Source: Pleodorina starrii (taxonomy: Eukaryota; Chlorophyta; Chlorophyceae; Chlamydomonadales; Volvocaceae). From it: a DNA stretch of 64,000 nucleotides. This document shows positions 23,101-36,416 of the stretch, piece after piece (within the stretch, counting starts at the first letter, position 1; every line of letters begins with the position of its first letter). The notes under the pieces were generated by a model. The model worked only from the letters and a program-made list of their open reading frames with translations. It ran no database searches and was not told where the DNA came from. The stretch lies in the NCBI GenBank assembly GCA_030267565.1, contig BRXU01000021.1, positions 1,086,501 to 1,150,500 of the forward strand, in the 5' to 3' direction. Position numbers and translations under genes: made by a program.

Positions 23101-26100
23101 GGCGGCGGGCCCACGGGCGGAGGGGCCGACGAGGACAACCTCGCCGCCGCTGCCGCGCGCCAACCCATCCGCCGCTGCCGCCGTCACCGCCGCCGCCGCC
23201 GCCGCTGGCGGCAGTGGTATTTACAGCGCCGTTCGGCCGCCACCGTCGCCGTCGCCGCTGCCGCTGCCGGCAGCAGCCTCTCGGTACGGCCTGTCGGGCC
23301 GTTGGTCTCCTACGCGGGACGTCGCCGTCGCGTCGCCGTTCCGAGCCGGGATGGCTAGCCGCGGCAGCCGCGGCGACGGCACGAGCCCGGACCACAGCTA
23401 CGGCCGCATGCCAAGCCCTTCCTTCGGCCCGACGCAGGGCCAAGGCCAAGGCCAGGGCAACGCCAGGCACCCCCCGCAGTCGCAGTTGCCGTCGCAGGCT
23501 TCGGGTGCAGGCGGAGGCGCTGCGGCGACGACACAGCAGCCAGCAGCGGATGCGGTGGTGCCTTCGCCCTTCCGGCGGGGATTCGGACTGGGCATGAGCG
23601 TGGGCCCGGGCGTGTTGGGCAGCGGCGACGGCAGCAGCAACCGCAGCGCGCTGCTGTCGGGGTCAGGGCCTGGGGTCGACGGAGCCATGCGCCCGCTGAG
23701 AGGTGCGTAGGGGGCAGCGGCAGGGGGGAAGGGGCGGCGGCCCGGGGCGGCGGGGGAGGGGAGGGCGCATCGGGACCTAGGGTTTTGCGTTTCGGGGCGG
23801 TGAGGTGAATGTGTGACGCGCACGCCGAGTGGGCCCCCCGGCTTTCGTCTCGCTGCCCCGCGCCTTTCTTGGGGCAGGTAGGGCAGGTACGTATGAGAGA
23901 CGGGTACCAGTCGGTACTGATCGCGTCCCTTCCGCCATGCAGCCCTCTTGCCCTCACCACTCCTCTGGTCCTCTCCTCACCTCTCCTCTCGCTACGCACA
24001 GCGCCTTGCCGCCCTGCCCTACCCTGTCCCCCCGCCTGTCCTCAATTGACCGTTGGGAGCCCCACCCCCCCTGCAGCTGTCGCCGCTTCGTGCTTGGTGG
24101 CACCGGTACCCTAGGCAGCGGGTTGCGGTAAACCCCTGCCTGCCCGCCCTCCTGCCCGTCGCAATGCTTCCCTCCGTTCCGCGCATCCAGTCTACACTCC
24201 GCCCTCCCTCCCTTCTCTCCCTCCCTCCTCCCTCCCCGCCCTCCGCAGGGGTCCCCGGCACCATGTGGTCGGGCACCGCCGTGTCCACCCTCTCCGCCTT
24301 CTCCCAGGCCGGCACCCCCTCCTTCCCCAGCGGCCAACCCAGCCCCGCCTCCCGGGCCCCCAGCAACCCACCGGCCAACACCCGCCACCAGCACCAGCAA
24401 ATGCTCACGTCGGCATGGTCGTTTTCCTCCGGCGTCGCCGCCAGCGGCGGCGGCACCGGCACGCCGCCATCAGCCCTGTCCACGCACGAGCATCCGGCGG
24501 CGGCGGCGGCGGCGGTGGCTGGTGACGGCGGCGGCGGAGGCGGTCGCTCGTCTAGTGCTGGGGTCGGCGGCGGCGGCAGCGGAGAAGGCGTCCAGCAGCG
24601 GACGTCCGCGGCGGCGGCGGCGACGCCGGCACTGGCCGGACGGGCGACACCGACCCGTGGGTCATCAGAGCCGGACGTGGCGGCCACGGTGACCGCCCCC
24701 GGGGCTACGGCGCTGACATCATCGCAGCAGCAGCAGCAGCAGCAGCAGCCCTACGCGGCGGCGGCGGCCGCCGCCGCCGGCGGAAGAGCGGAACGAATCG
24801 CTTCCCCGCACGGCCTACGTTCCCCAAGCGACCGAGCAACCGCTGCGCCGGCCATTCCCTCGACACCGAGCGTCACGGATGCCGACTTGCCCGTCTGCCG
24901 TACACCCAGCGCCCTCGGCGGCCCCAGCGGCGTCATCGTAGGCGATGCCAGCAGCGGCCTCAGCGGACCCGCCGGCGGCGGCGGCGGCGACGGCGACGAC
25001 GGCGGCGGCAACAAAATGTTGTCGTGGGCCTTGCGTACGGCACCTGCTGGCTGGGATGCGCTGTTCGCGCGCACGGGGTCGTCCTCGGGCGGGGACCGCC
25101 TCCGCTGCCGCCGAAGCGGCGGCGGCGGCGGCGGCGCCGACGTGGCTCACTTGGGCGCCACGGCGGCGGTGACGGCGGTGGCGGGCGCGGAGGCGGCGCT
25201 GCCGCGGCCGCAGTTCACATTCGGGGAGCCGCGGCGCGGCATGCGGAGGCGTGCGTCGGTGGCTGTGGTGGTGAGTAGCCAAGAATACTGGCCAGGTTTG
25301 TTGTGGTCTGCGTTTTCCTGGTTGTTAAGGGCTCGCATATTCGGGTTCGCCCGTGTGGTTCCTAACAGCCCCAAGTCCCATGTCTGCGGGGAATGGCACT
25401 ACAGCAGTCTGGAACTCTGGATGCGGCCAGGAGCGGCTCGCGGGCCCACCCACCTCCCCCCAGTGTCTCGTTATATAATGGAGCAGATCACTCCCTGACC
25501 CCCTCCTCCCTCCCCGTGTATCTATCGCTCCTCGGCCCTTTTCGGCAACCTCTCCGCCAGTCTGGTAGTCGGGCTGCACCGCACATCCGTCCATGGGCCC
25601 CCCCGCGGGGGATTCCCGGTTTCGTTCTTGCATTACAGTCTTCAACCCCCCCCCCGGGACTTTTACGGACGCCCCTGCTCACTACGCTCCTACGCGTTTA
25701 CGTAAAGCTTGTAACTCTGCACCCATGAACATTGTATCCCGTCGCGCCTCCCGCCCAACCCAGCCCCCGACCCCGACCCTAATCCTAACCAGGTCGCGCC
25801 GCAAGCCAGCGGTGCAGGCGGTACAAGCGGCATCGCCGCGGCGGCAGCGGCGGCGGCGCGCCTCGCGCGACTGTCGTACTGCGTCGGCGGCCCGCTGCGG
25901 CCGCCGCTGCCGGACCCGCAGGGCGGCCCCGCAGCGCACGCGCCCGCCGACGCCGCCGGCGCGACTTCTGCGACGGAGGCGGTGCCGAACGACGCCCTTG
26001 GGGTGCCGTACAGCTCCGCGGACCCGGAATCGCCGTTTGGCGCCGCCGCCGCGGAGGCGCTGAGCGCTACCACGCCGCGCAAACGCTCGCCCTGGCTCTG

Positions 26101-29100
26101 GGGCATTCATGACGGCGATGACGACAGTGACGGCGGCGGTGACGGCGGCGGCGAGGGCAGGCGCACCGGAGGGCGGTCGACAGATCCGGCGGCGGCGGTG
26201 GCGGCAGTTGGTAGTGAGAGTGGTGGTGGTGAGGGTGCGGCGGCGCAGCGGGGCAGAGCGTCGTCCGCCGGTCGCGTGGAGCCGCTGGAGGCGGGGGCAG
26301 TGGCGCCGGCGACGCCGCTGGCGCCGCTGCAGCCGCCTCCGCCGCCCGTGCTGGTCCCGCCGCCGGAGCTTCCCGCCTCCTTCATCTTCACCCTCGCTCC
26401 CTGCCCCCCTGGCTCGGAGGTGGACAACCTGCTGTCGCTGGTGGCCAACGTCTTCCAGGTGGGCGGAGGACTGGCTGGGCGGGGGACTGGCTGGGTGGGT
26501 GGCTGGGTGGGTGGGTGGCTGGGTGGGTGGGTGGCTGGGTGGGTGGCTGGGTGGGTGGTAGTCTTTAGGGCCGGGGTCGTTAGGGGCGAGTGTGGATTGG
26601 ATTGGTGGGTTCGCGCGTGCTTGGGTTTGTTAAGAGATTCCGCTGGGAGGGAAGGCGAGGGAAGGGAAGGGCTCTCCGACCATTGCCAACGCCATCGGGG
26701 GTTGTGTTTTCTGTGCCTTGCCTTGCCTTGCCTACGGTGCGTCTGTCGTCCGAGCCCGCCGGTCAGCCCGATCCGGATCCGGATTCAACCTTTCTTCCTG
26801 CTGCAGCTGTCGCGAACCCGAGCTGCCGGGGCCGCATGCTGCGGGGGCCCCGCGCCGAACCGCACCTTGCCGCACCGCACCGCCTCCACCCCTCATCGGT
26901 CCATCGGTCCACCTTCCCGACCTTTTGACTGCTTGCGCGCCTTTGACCCGCTCCCTGATTCGTATCTTCCGCCGCCTCCGCCTCCCACGTGGATTCCAAC
27001 TGTGCACCACCGCAACACAGGTCCCGGTGGTCATGGTGGCAGCCCATTTGCCGGGAACCATTTTCGTAAGGATCAACCAAGAAGCTGCCGCCGCCGCCGC
27101 CGCCACGGCGGCAGCGGCGGCGCCTGCGGCGCCGCGGCCACCCCGGGCGGCGGCAGCGGCCTCCGCCGCGGCGGCGGCGGCGGGCACGGGCGCCGCCGCC
27201 AGCGCAATCGCGGACATGGAGTGGCAGATGCGGCTGGGGGCGTGGGCAGTGGGCAACTCGATGGCGCAGCCGGAGGAAGCCCCTCTAGCGGGAGCGACTG
27301 GCGGCGGCGGCGGCGGTGGCGGCGGCGTGCTGATTGTGGAGGACACACTTCGGGACGAGCGGTACGGCCTGGGGGCGGTACCCGGCCCTTACGGATACCC
27401 TTACTTGTTGGTTACGCAGGTCCCGGTCGCTTCCTGACGTACCTGTCGATATATGTCTCTGGGGGGCCCGGGGAGCTGGGGCGTCCGGGGGGCCCCGGGG
27501 CCGGGGCTGGGGCAGCAGCGGGTGCTTCGGCGCTTCGGCCATAAAGATGAGGGTTCAAGAGGTGGACCGGAGGCGACAACATCATGGAAGGCTGGTTGCG
27601 AGTTTGATGCCCATGGAGGGGACTGGGGCCGGGGGACAGGGGACAGGTTACGCCGGCGGGTAGGGAGGAGCGAGTTGGTCACCATCAGGCTGCGGCACCT
27701 ACGGCATGGACGGCTTCCTAGGACCGATTCCTCCCGCCCTTCCTTTCGCCCGCCCGTTCCCCCTGCGCACCTGCCGTTACCCATTGCGGCAGCCTCGCCC
27801 GCGAGGCCTTTGTACGGATGAAGCCGCCGGTACGGTTCGTTATGGCGGTTGCTCTGGAGGACGAGCGGCCCGCGGCCCCCGGCGGCGGAGCGGCCGTGTT
27901 CGCGGCCAACGACGGCGTCGCCCACTCGTCCTCTTCCCTGGCCACCGCGTCGACGGCCCTGGTCAGCGGCGGCGGCGGTGGCAATGGTGGCGGCGATGAC
28001 GAGGGCTTTCTGGGCGGCGGCGATGCGGATGCCGGGCCTAGGCTGCTGGGGACACTGTGCCTGGCGGATTTCCAGGTGAGGTGGACTTGATGGGCGACAG
28101 CACGTGGATAACGGATTCTGGATGGATTATACGGCACGGCGTGTCGTACATGTATTGCGGTCCGCCTGGATTGTTGACATTATTACTGTTGTGTGTTTTT
28201 GTTTGTTGTTGTTGTTTGTTGTCGTGTCGACCCTTTTGTCGGAACTGAGCTGGGGCTCTTGGTGGCACGATGTCGCGCCCTCGCGAACACCCGCTATCCT
28301 GCCCCTCCCTCTGCCTCTACTGCCGTACTGCCGTACAGTCCCGCTCAGCGGCCTCCATTGCGGCGCCGCTGCTCGCCAACATCCGGTACCTGCTGCTCAG
28401 CCAGCTCAGCAAGGATGTACGACTGTACGACGAACGGCAGCGATCCAGGGTAAGACGACTTCACCACCGCGCTTTGGAAAGCGTGTCGTCGACGAACATT
28501 ACCGTTCTGCGCCGCCCTCTCTGCATATCCCGATGGCGCAGCGGCCGGCCGGCTGGTCGTCCTTCTTTCGCTCCTTATGTGCCCCTTCTGCTCGACGACC
28601 CTTTCCCTGGCAGTTGTGGCAGTTGTGGCAACACGTTTGCAACGAACTTTGTGGACGAACCGGTTGTGGACCCAATCCGGGGATTGGCCGCGGACGGAAC
28701 CGACCGACCGCGAAAATGGGGGCCTCGCCCCCACCTCACCTCACATCACCCCCACCACTCCCCGGCCCTCGGCCCCACCTCACCTCACCTCGCCTCCGGA
28801 CCCCGCCCGGGGACCCAAACCAGGCCCTTACCCATGCCCTTACCCATACCAACCTGTACTGTACTGTTCTGTACTGGATTCACCTGCATTGGTCCACAGC
28901 TTCCGTAACACAGCTTCCGCCCGACCGGCCAGCCGCCGCCGCCATCCTCAACTGCCCTCCCCACACCGGCCAGCAGCCGCAAACCCACCCCAACCACAGA
29001 TCTTACCCTCCGCACCCCCCCCTCCCCATTCACCCCATATCTCTTCACAACCTCTCCCTCTCCCTCTCCCCCCCCCCAGGCCGTGTTGTCCGACCTGCTT

Positions 29101-32100
29101 CTGAACCTGCAGCGGCTGCTCGACCGTCACGACCGCTGCATCCTGCTGGTGGACCTGGGGGCCGGACCCATGGGTCGCTGGCCCGTGCTGTACGCAAACC
29201 ACGCCTGGACGGCCATTACGGGTAGGGACCAGGGAGGGACATCGGGCGGGGGGTGGATGGGGTGTTGGGACGGACGGCTTGCTGGGGCGGGGCGGGGGGG
29301 AATGGGGAGGCATGAGGCCGTCACAGGGGGGGCGGGTGGGACGGAGGCCGCGTCGGGCGGGGACATGGGGGTTGGATGCGTCAGGGGCGGATGGGTTCGT
29401 TGTTAAGTGTGGTGGTGGTGGTGCTGCTGCTGTGTGCGGGCGGTTAGGCAGCGGTGGCGCGCTGGGAAAGGTCGGGCCGTAGCAGAGGTCGGCTGAAGTC
29501 GTCTGTGTCGCTGCATATAGCCCAGCTGTCCGTGCGCCGTTAGCTGTCCTGCGGGAGGTCGTTCGATTGAGGCGACGATCGGTCGATCGGGCCTGCCTGC
29601 GGCCTTCCTGGGCGTCTGTCCTACCTTAGTTTGTACTTGTCGTACGCCGACAGGCATTCCACGCGAGGAAGTGGTGGGGTGCGACGTCAAGGAACTGGTC
29701 ACCGCCACCGCCGCAGCGCCGCCGCCGCAGCCCGGGCGGAACAGCAGCAGCAGCGGCGTCGGCGGCGGCGTCGGCGCCGGCGGCGTCGGCGCCAGCTCCT
29801 CAAGCGCCGCCATCGGCTCGCGTGACGCGGCGTCGTGGGCCAGGGGTCTTACGTCTGCGGCGACGGTGTCGGGCCCGCCGTCGGAGGGTACGGCAACGTC
29901 GTCGGCGGCGGTGGCGGCAGACAGGGTGGTCTCAATCGACTGGGGCCGATACGCGGGGGCATTTCCGCGGCAGGAGGATATCGTAGTGGAGAACGCCCGC
30001 CTGCCGACGGCGGCGACGGCGGCAACGACCGCCGGCGGCGGCGGCGGCGGCAGCGGAGGCCCTGGCCGGGGGCCGCTTCTGGCAACTCTGCGCTTCCGGT
30101 GGGGGCGGGATGAGGCATGTCGGGTCGGGTGGGATTTGACCACCGGAATCTGGGTTTCAGCCCGCAATTCGCATCCGCATTTACACCACACCACACCACA
30201 ACACACCGCATCACACCACAACACACCACGCCTGGAACCCCGTGCGTGGTCCTCCTCCCCTGCTGCCATGCCGCATGCGACACGCCCACCGGGCAGTATG
30301 CCCTCGCGTCACCCCGATTGCATACCAACCACTCACTCACCCACGCGCTCAGCCCAACCTCCCTCCAACCCCCACCCGCCTCGTCTCTTGCCCTACCCGC
30401 CTTGTCGCCACCCTCCCTCCCATCCTCCCCCCCTCCCTCCCTCACCCTCATCCCCGCCCCCACCCGCCCCGTCACCGCAGCTTCGTGTCCCGGGAGGTGG
30501 TGCAGGACAGCGGGCTGATGCCGGCCGGGTGGAGACCGCTGATCGGCGCCATTCCGGAGAGGGGCCATGGCAGGGCACTGCTGCTGGTGTTGCCGCAAAC
30601 CGCACCATCGCAGCAGCAGCTCTCGCTGTCGCAGCAGCAGCGACAGGCCGGGGGGGCAGGCGCAGGAGGAGGGCCAAAGGTGCGTAGGCGTGTGGAGGCG
30701 TGGGAGGGAGGGGGTCGGGGGCATGTTGACAGGCCGCCGCCGCCGCCTTTCATGCCTGCACCGCGAACCGCGTCCAACTGTTTCCGCCCTTCCTGCTCTC
30801 GACACTTCGCTCCGTACTGTACGGTATTGCCGTACCTGGCTGCAGGACGCCGCCGGCCGCCGCACGACCAGCTTCCGCCGGCCCGGCTTCAGTCATCGCA
30901 TCCAGGTGCCGGGACTGGAGCTCAAACACGTGCTGGGACGGGGCGGTTTCGGAGCGGTGTACTACGGTGTGTGGGACGGCCTGCCCGTGGCGGTCAAAAC
31001 CCTGGACATGGGGTGAGCGGCGGGGCCGGGACCGGGGGCTCGGGCGCGGGGCGGGCACGAGGAGGGAGTTGGGAGGGTCGGGAAGCGGGTGTGGTTCCGG
31101 GGGACCTGGTCTACGCAGGTTCCGCTGCCCAGTGCGCGGCTCGCGGAGTCCCCTCAGACCCGTGGGTCGGTTTGAAAGCGCCGGGCCACCGTTGTCCCAT
31201 CGCCAGGAGGAAGCCGGGACTTCGTCCTCCGGCGAAAACCTCTTCCCCAAAAAAGCTTTCCTGGGCCTGCTGGAAGTTGTTGACCTGTTGAAGTTCCCTG
31301 CTGGTTTGCTGGTCGTCCACGGACGGAGAGAGGCCTCACGTCACCCGACCTTCCTCCTGCGGACTGTTATATACACGGTACAACAACCCACCCGCCACTC
31401 GCAGGGGCAGCAAGCTTTCCGTCCAGGGGGCCTCCCTGGAGGCGACCATGGGCCAGGCGCTGGACCACCCCAACATCGTCAAGACCCTGTTGTATATCGA
31501 GAGTGGTAGTACAACGCCGTACAACATCGCGGCCGCCGCGCCGCCGCCGCCGGCACTCACGGCCGACGTCGCCGCCGCCGCCGCTCCACCGCCGTCGGTG
31601 GCGTCGCCGCCGCTGCCCAGCCCCGCCGGCCTCCCGCCCGTCGCGCCTCCGGCGCCAGTCGCCGCCGCCGAAGCCGCGATTCCGGCCGTCGCGGCGTCGA
31701 ACCCGCGGCGCGGCAGCATGGGGTACGGCATGACGCACACCACCGTCGGGCACGGCACCGGCACCGTTGTGGAATCGTTGACGGCGTTGGAGCTTGCGCC
31801 GGCGCCGCTGGTGCGGCCGCCGGCGGGGCCCATGTTCCCAGCGGACCGCTTCGCGGGATTCCGCACACTAATGCGGGACTCCAGTACGTGTGGATACGGC
31901 GACGGCAGTACGGGCGCCAATTTTTTCATGGTGGGGGGCCAGCCGGGCAGCCCCACCGGCGGCGGCCGCGGCGGCGGCGGCGGCGCCGCCACCGTCCCCG
32001 GCGATGACGGCACCCAAGGCACCCGAGGCAGCGGCCGACAATCGGGCGCGCTGGCGTCAGGGCCGACGGAAGGCGAGGGCAGCAGCAGCGTAGTCGTACG

Positions 32101-35100
32101 GCGGCTCTTCTGTAACGTCCCGCGTACGACACGGGCGCTCGGTGGCGGCGGCAGCTTCCCCACAGTACGGACGTTGACACCGGTGGTGGAGCGGGCGTCG
32201 CAGTCGGCCCAGAGCGACTCTGCAGATACCGCCGCCGCCGCCGCAGCAGTGGCGTCGGGGCTGCCGCCGTCGGGCCCCGGAGGCGGCATCTTCAGCGGCC
32301 CCGCCGGCGGCGGCGGGGGCGGCAGCAGCGGTCTGCACCGCAGCCTCAGCGGCAGCAGCCTCTGGACGAGCATGACGTCAGCTCAGATCGCCGCTGCCGC
32401 CAGGCTGACGTCAGCGTCGGCGCTTGTACGGCAACGGATCACCAGCGGGGTCACGAATGACGGCAGCTCCGGCGAGGCCATTGCCTGCTACGCCGCCGCC
32501 GGAGAGGGCCTGCCGCTTCAGCAGCTGCAGCAGCACTACCAGATGCAGCAACACCAGCAGCAGCATGCGCAGTACCTTCACCTAAATCTCAACCTGCGCC
32601 ACGGCGGGGGCGTCGGCGCGGGCAGCGGCTTCGCCGGCGCGGTGATGAGCGCCGGGAATCGCAGCGGTGCCGGCTGGGACGAGCCGCCCAGCGGCCGGCC
32701 GCCGCCGGCGCTGCCGTCGTCACAGCCGCGGCGGGGCTTCTGGAGCGGCCCCAGTGGCCTGGCGGCGGGAGAGTCGCTCCACAGTACGGCAGCGGTGTGC
32801 CACATGCAATTGCCGAAGGCGCAGATGTCGTACATGTCCCGCGCTGCAATGCCCGTGGCGGCGATGGAGGGCGCGTCCCCTGGAGCTGGCGGCGGCGGCG
32901 GCGGCGGAGTCACGGCCAGGGTTGGCGGCGGCAGCGCCGCCGCCGCTGGGGCCGGTGGCGGCGGCGGTGGCGCCGCCGCCGCTGACACTGGCGGCGGCAA
33001 TGTCAGTCCTTTTGCGGAGGTGGCTGCTGGCTTCAGCCCGCCAAAGCCGCCAACGACGCAGCAGCAGCAGCAGTCGATGGGACGGATCGGGTATCCGGTG
33101 ACGGCGGCGGCGTACCGCACGGCATCTATACCGCCCAACCTGCCGCCGCTGCCGCCGACGCCGGAGGGCTCCCCGGGCAGCAGGGCAACGCTGAAAGTGA
33201 TGCCGCCGTCGGACCCTACCCCGCCCCTCCCCCTGCCGCGACCACCGCCGCTGACGGTGCCGCCCCCGCCGCCTCTGGCCTTGTACGGTTTGACCGAAGC
33301 GCCAGCCTCGATGAAGCGTGTTGGTGCCGTACAAGGGCAGGACGATGTCACGGCGCGCATCGTCGGCACCGCCGTCGCAGCTGGTGGCGGCGGTGGCGGC
33401 GGCGGCGATGGCTCCGCCTCCTTTTCAATGATCGACAGCGACAGCGATTTAATGGCGCCGACGCTGGACAGCCCCCGTACGGCGGCTAGGAATGAGCGGC
33501 AGGCAAAGAAAGCCGCCGCCGCCGCAGAAGCCGCTGCTGCCATTGCGGCCGCTGCCGCCGCTGCCGCTGACCCCTCCATTGGGGGGATGAGGGTGGGAGG
33601 CGGTACTACCGACGGCGCCGCAACCACCAGCGGCGGCGGCCCCGGCAGCTCAGTCGCGCGGCCCACCGCCGTCGCGCCGCCGGACGAGGTCTGGATTATC
33701 ATGGAGTGAGTGACCAGCTCCTCGAGGTGTGCCGTACTGTACTATCTGCCGTGCTGTACGATGATGGAATTCGGCCGTTTCTGTGGCCGGACCTGTGCAT
33801 AATCCGCATTAATTGACAATGTCTCGCCCTTGATTGGTGTCGGCGTGTTGCCCATCTATTGGGCTGATAGGGAGATAGCCCAGCCCCCCGCTTGCTCCGA
33901 GTGCGTCCTCCTTAGTCCCTACCTCTGACCGCCATCCGTGTCCGCCGCCCTGCTGCCATGTGCGCCCGTGCCGCCATGTAACTGCCAGGTACTGCGACTT
34001 GGGAACCCTGCAGGTAGGTCGGGGGGATTGGCGCCGGATGCTGCTCCTGGGGCGAGGCGGGGCGGGGTGCCGCGCGGTCCGCAATGCGCTTACGAATGAA
34101 TGCGCGCCCCGTGCCTCACGGCACCGTGTCGTGACCTGGTCAGACGTGATGCGGCGCGTTGTGACGTGCCTGCCTGCCGGCCTTAAGTCCAGCTCCAAAC
34201 ACACCCTGTGTTTGGGCAGCTTTTTGCCACCGTGGCGTGGCAACGCACCCTTCTTGCCTTCGTGCGATGACGGCCTGTCCTCTTGCCGCGTCCAGCTCTG
34301 GGGTAGGGCTGGCGGCGTTTCCTCACTGCCACCACCAAGCCGGGTTGTCCTGTCCCAGTGCACGCCGCCACCTGCCCGCCGGTTGTCCATTTGGCTCGTC
34401 GGCTCATTGGGGTTGTGTGGCAGGTTGGCAGGGCCAGCCCCTAAACATACCCCCATTTTGAGGCCCCACTTCCGCCTTTCTCCTCGAGACCCTCAACTTG
34501 CTGTTCTGTTCTGTTTTGGTATATACCATTTGACTACTCTTTCTACGGCGTTTGTCGGCTTGCCTCTCTTGCCTCTCTGGACTGTCATACTGACACTCCC
34601 TCCCTGGACCCTCCGGGCAGGCGGCCCTGGAGCGCGGTCTGTTCGTGCTGCCCCCTGATCCCCTCAGCGCCATCCACCCGAGCGGAGGCCCCGCCGCCGC
34701 CGCGGCCGCCGCCACCGCTGCCGCCACCCTCGCCGCCTCCAGCCACCGCGGCCGCCGGCCTTCCTCCGTCATCTTCTCATCGCAGCTTCAGCAGCAGCTG
34801 GGCGCCGGCAGCGGCCTCTGCCAACTGTGCGCCAACATCGACGGCGCCGGCGGCGGCGACGGGCGGCTGTCGCAGCAGCAGTCGCAGCAGCAGCCCGCCG
34901 GGAGGGAGGTAGACATGAGGGCGCTGCTGGCGACTGCGCTGGAGGTGGCGTCGGCGATGCGCTACCTGCACTCGCTGGTAAGCTAAGGGGGGGGGTGAGC
35001 TGTGAGGGGGCGAGGAGGGTCGGGAGGTGGGGGCGTTTGTTATAAGGGGGCCGGCTGGTTCACACGTGAAGGTGTCTATCAGGACAGGATGGTGGAAGAA

Positions 35101-36385
35101 GGCTTCGCGTGCCGCGCTACTGCATGTCGCTGGACGGATCTCCCAACCCCGATTGCGAGGCAACCGGCGAGGCCGCCGTTCATGATGCGTTTTGCGTGAC
35201 CGGCCTCCCCGCGAGCCTGCTGTGTGTGGTTGGAGAAGGGGGGCCGGTTGCGTGCTTTGCGGCAAAGCGCTTCGAAAAGGGCTAGGCCCAGCTGCATGCC
35301 CCCCTTGCGCATTCCGTGGTTTTATTCGGGCTGACAAGAGCCAAAGAGCCCCTCGCTAATGCGTGCAGGGCCTAGTTGCGCGCCCAGGCGGTCGCTAGCC
35401 AGGTGTAGTGGTGTGCGCTATAGCGTCTGCGCACAACCCGCTCGTTTCAAAGTGCATACCCGCCCCAACCTCTGACCTGACCTGCATTATCAAATTGCCG
35501 TGGAGCAAAAGTATCCCAAGCGGACCATCCGGTGATCTGACCAAGTAGGTCCCTGCTGTAGCGTACAGAATATTTACCTGAGGTGTAGACTAAACAAAAA
35601 AGGTCAAAGTCATGCATGTCAAATGATTAGCGCTCCGTTGCGCCTGGGCCATCGGTTCCAAGTAAACTGGCGCTGCTGAAGATTCAAACTTATTTGAAAC
35701 CGTCAGCAAGGTGTTTTGCGGTAAGGGAATGTATCTAAGAAGGCTGAGATGTTTTCGCAGAGAGATATAAAACAGAAATAATATTTCAACAGGCGGTTCG
35801 CGCGTAAGGAGTTACCAACTTCTAAGAGCGTAGATAGGTCAAACCATAGCCTCGCCGTGTACCCTACAAAGGCTGCAAAAAATCCACAGTCAAAGACAAA
35901 TTGAAGCCTGAATTGAAGCGGAAATAAATCTGCTTGGTATTTACCGTTCCCGGTAGCATGTACAACTTCAGGCAAACGCACCGATGTGCAATTGTCATGT
36001 ACGTTTTGCCATAGGAAGCCAAAGGAAATCGAGAATCATCAAGGACACATGCGCGAGCGGTGTGCATCGACTTTCGGAGCGAAGAGACTAGTACGAACAA
36101 ATTGACAAAGGTGACCCGGGAAGAATAGACTCCCGGAAAGGCTTCTTATGCTCATTGCATCGCCAGAAAAAAACAGCGCTTCCTGCGCATCTTTCATTTG
36201 CTTCTTGCGGATGAACAATTTCACTGATTGCAGGGTGTCGTACACGGCGACCTGACCGGCCACAATGTCATGCTAGTCTCCCTGGACCGCACGAATCTGC
36301 CGCACGACCGCTCGAGGTGCAGCTCCACCATCCCCACCAGCTCGCCGCGCAGCGGCGCCGCCGCCTCCACCATGGCCGCCATGAT

Positions 36386-36416
<31 letters not shown>

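Noticed and set aside
21818..23470. A 550-codon Arg/Ala-rich frame on the minus strand inside kinase exon 1
   Set aside because: Antisense shadow of a GC-rich exon. The plus-strand frame has the lipidation signal, in-phase splicing and continuation into GAF and kinase exons.
28095..28115. Seventh copy of the intronic motif (CACGTGGATAAC in kinase intron 5)
   Set aside because: Only 11 of 12 bases of the core match. The GGCCTA block and the C run are missing, so chance is likely.
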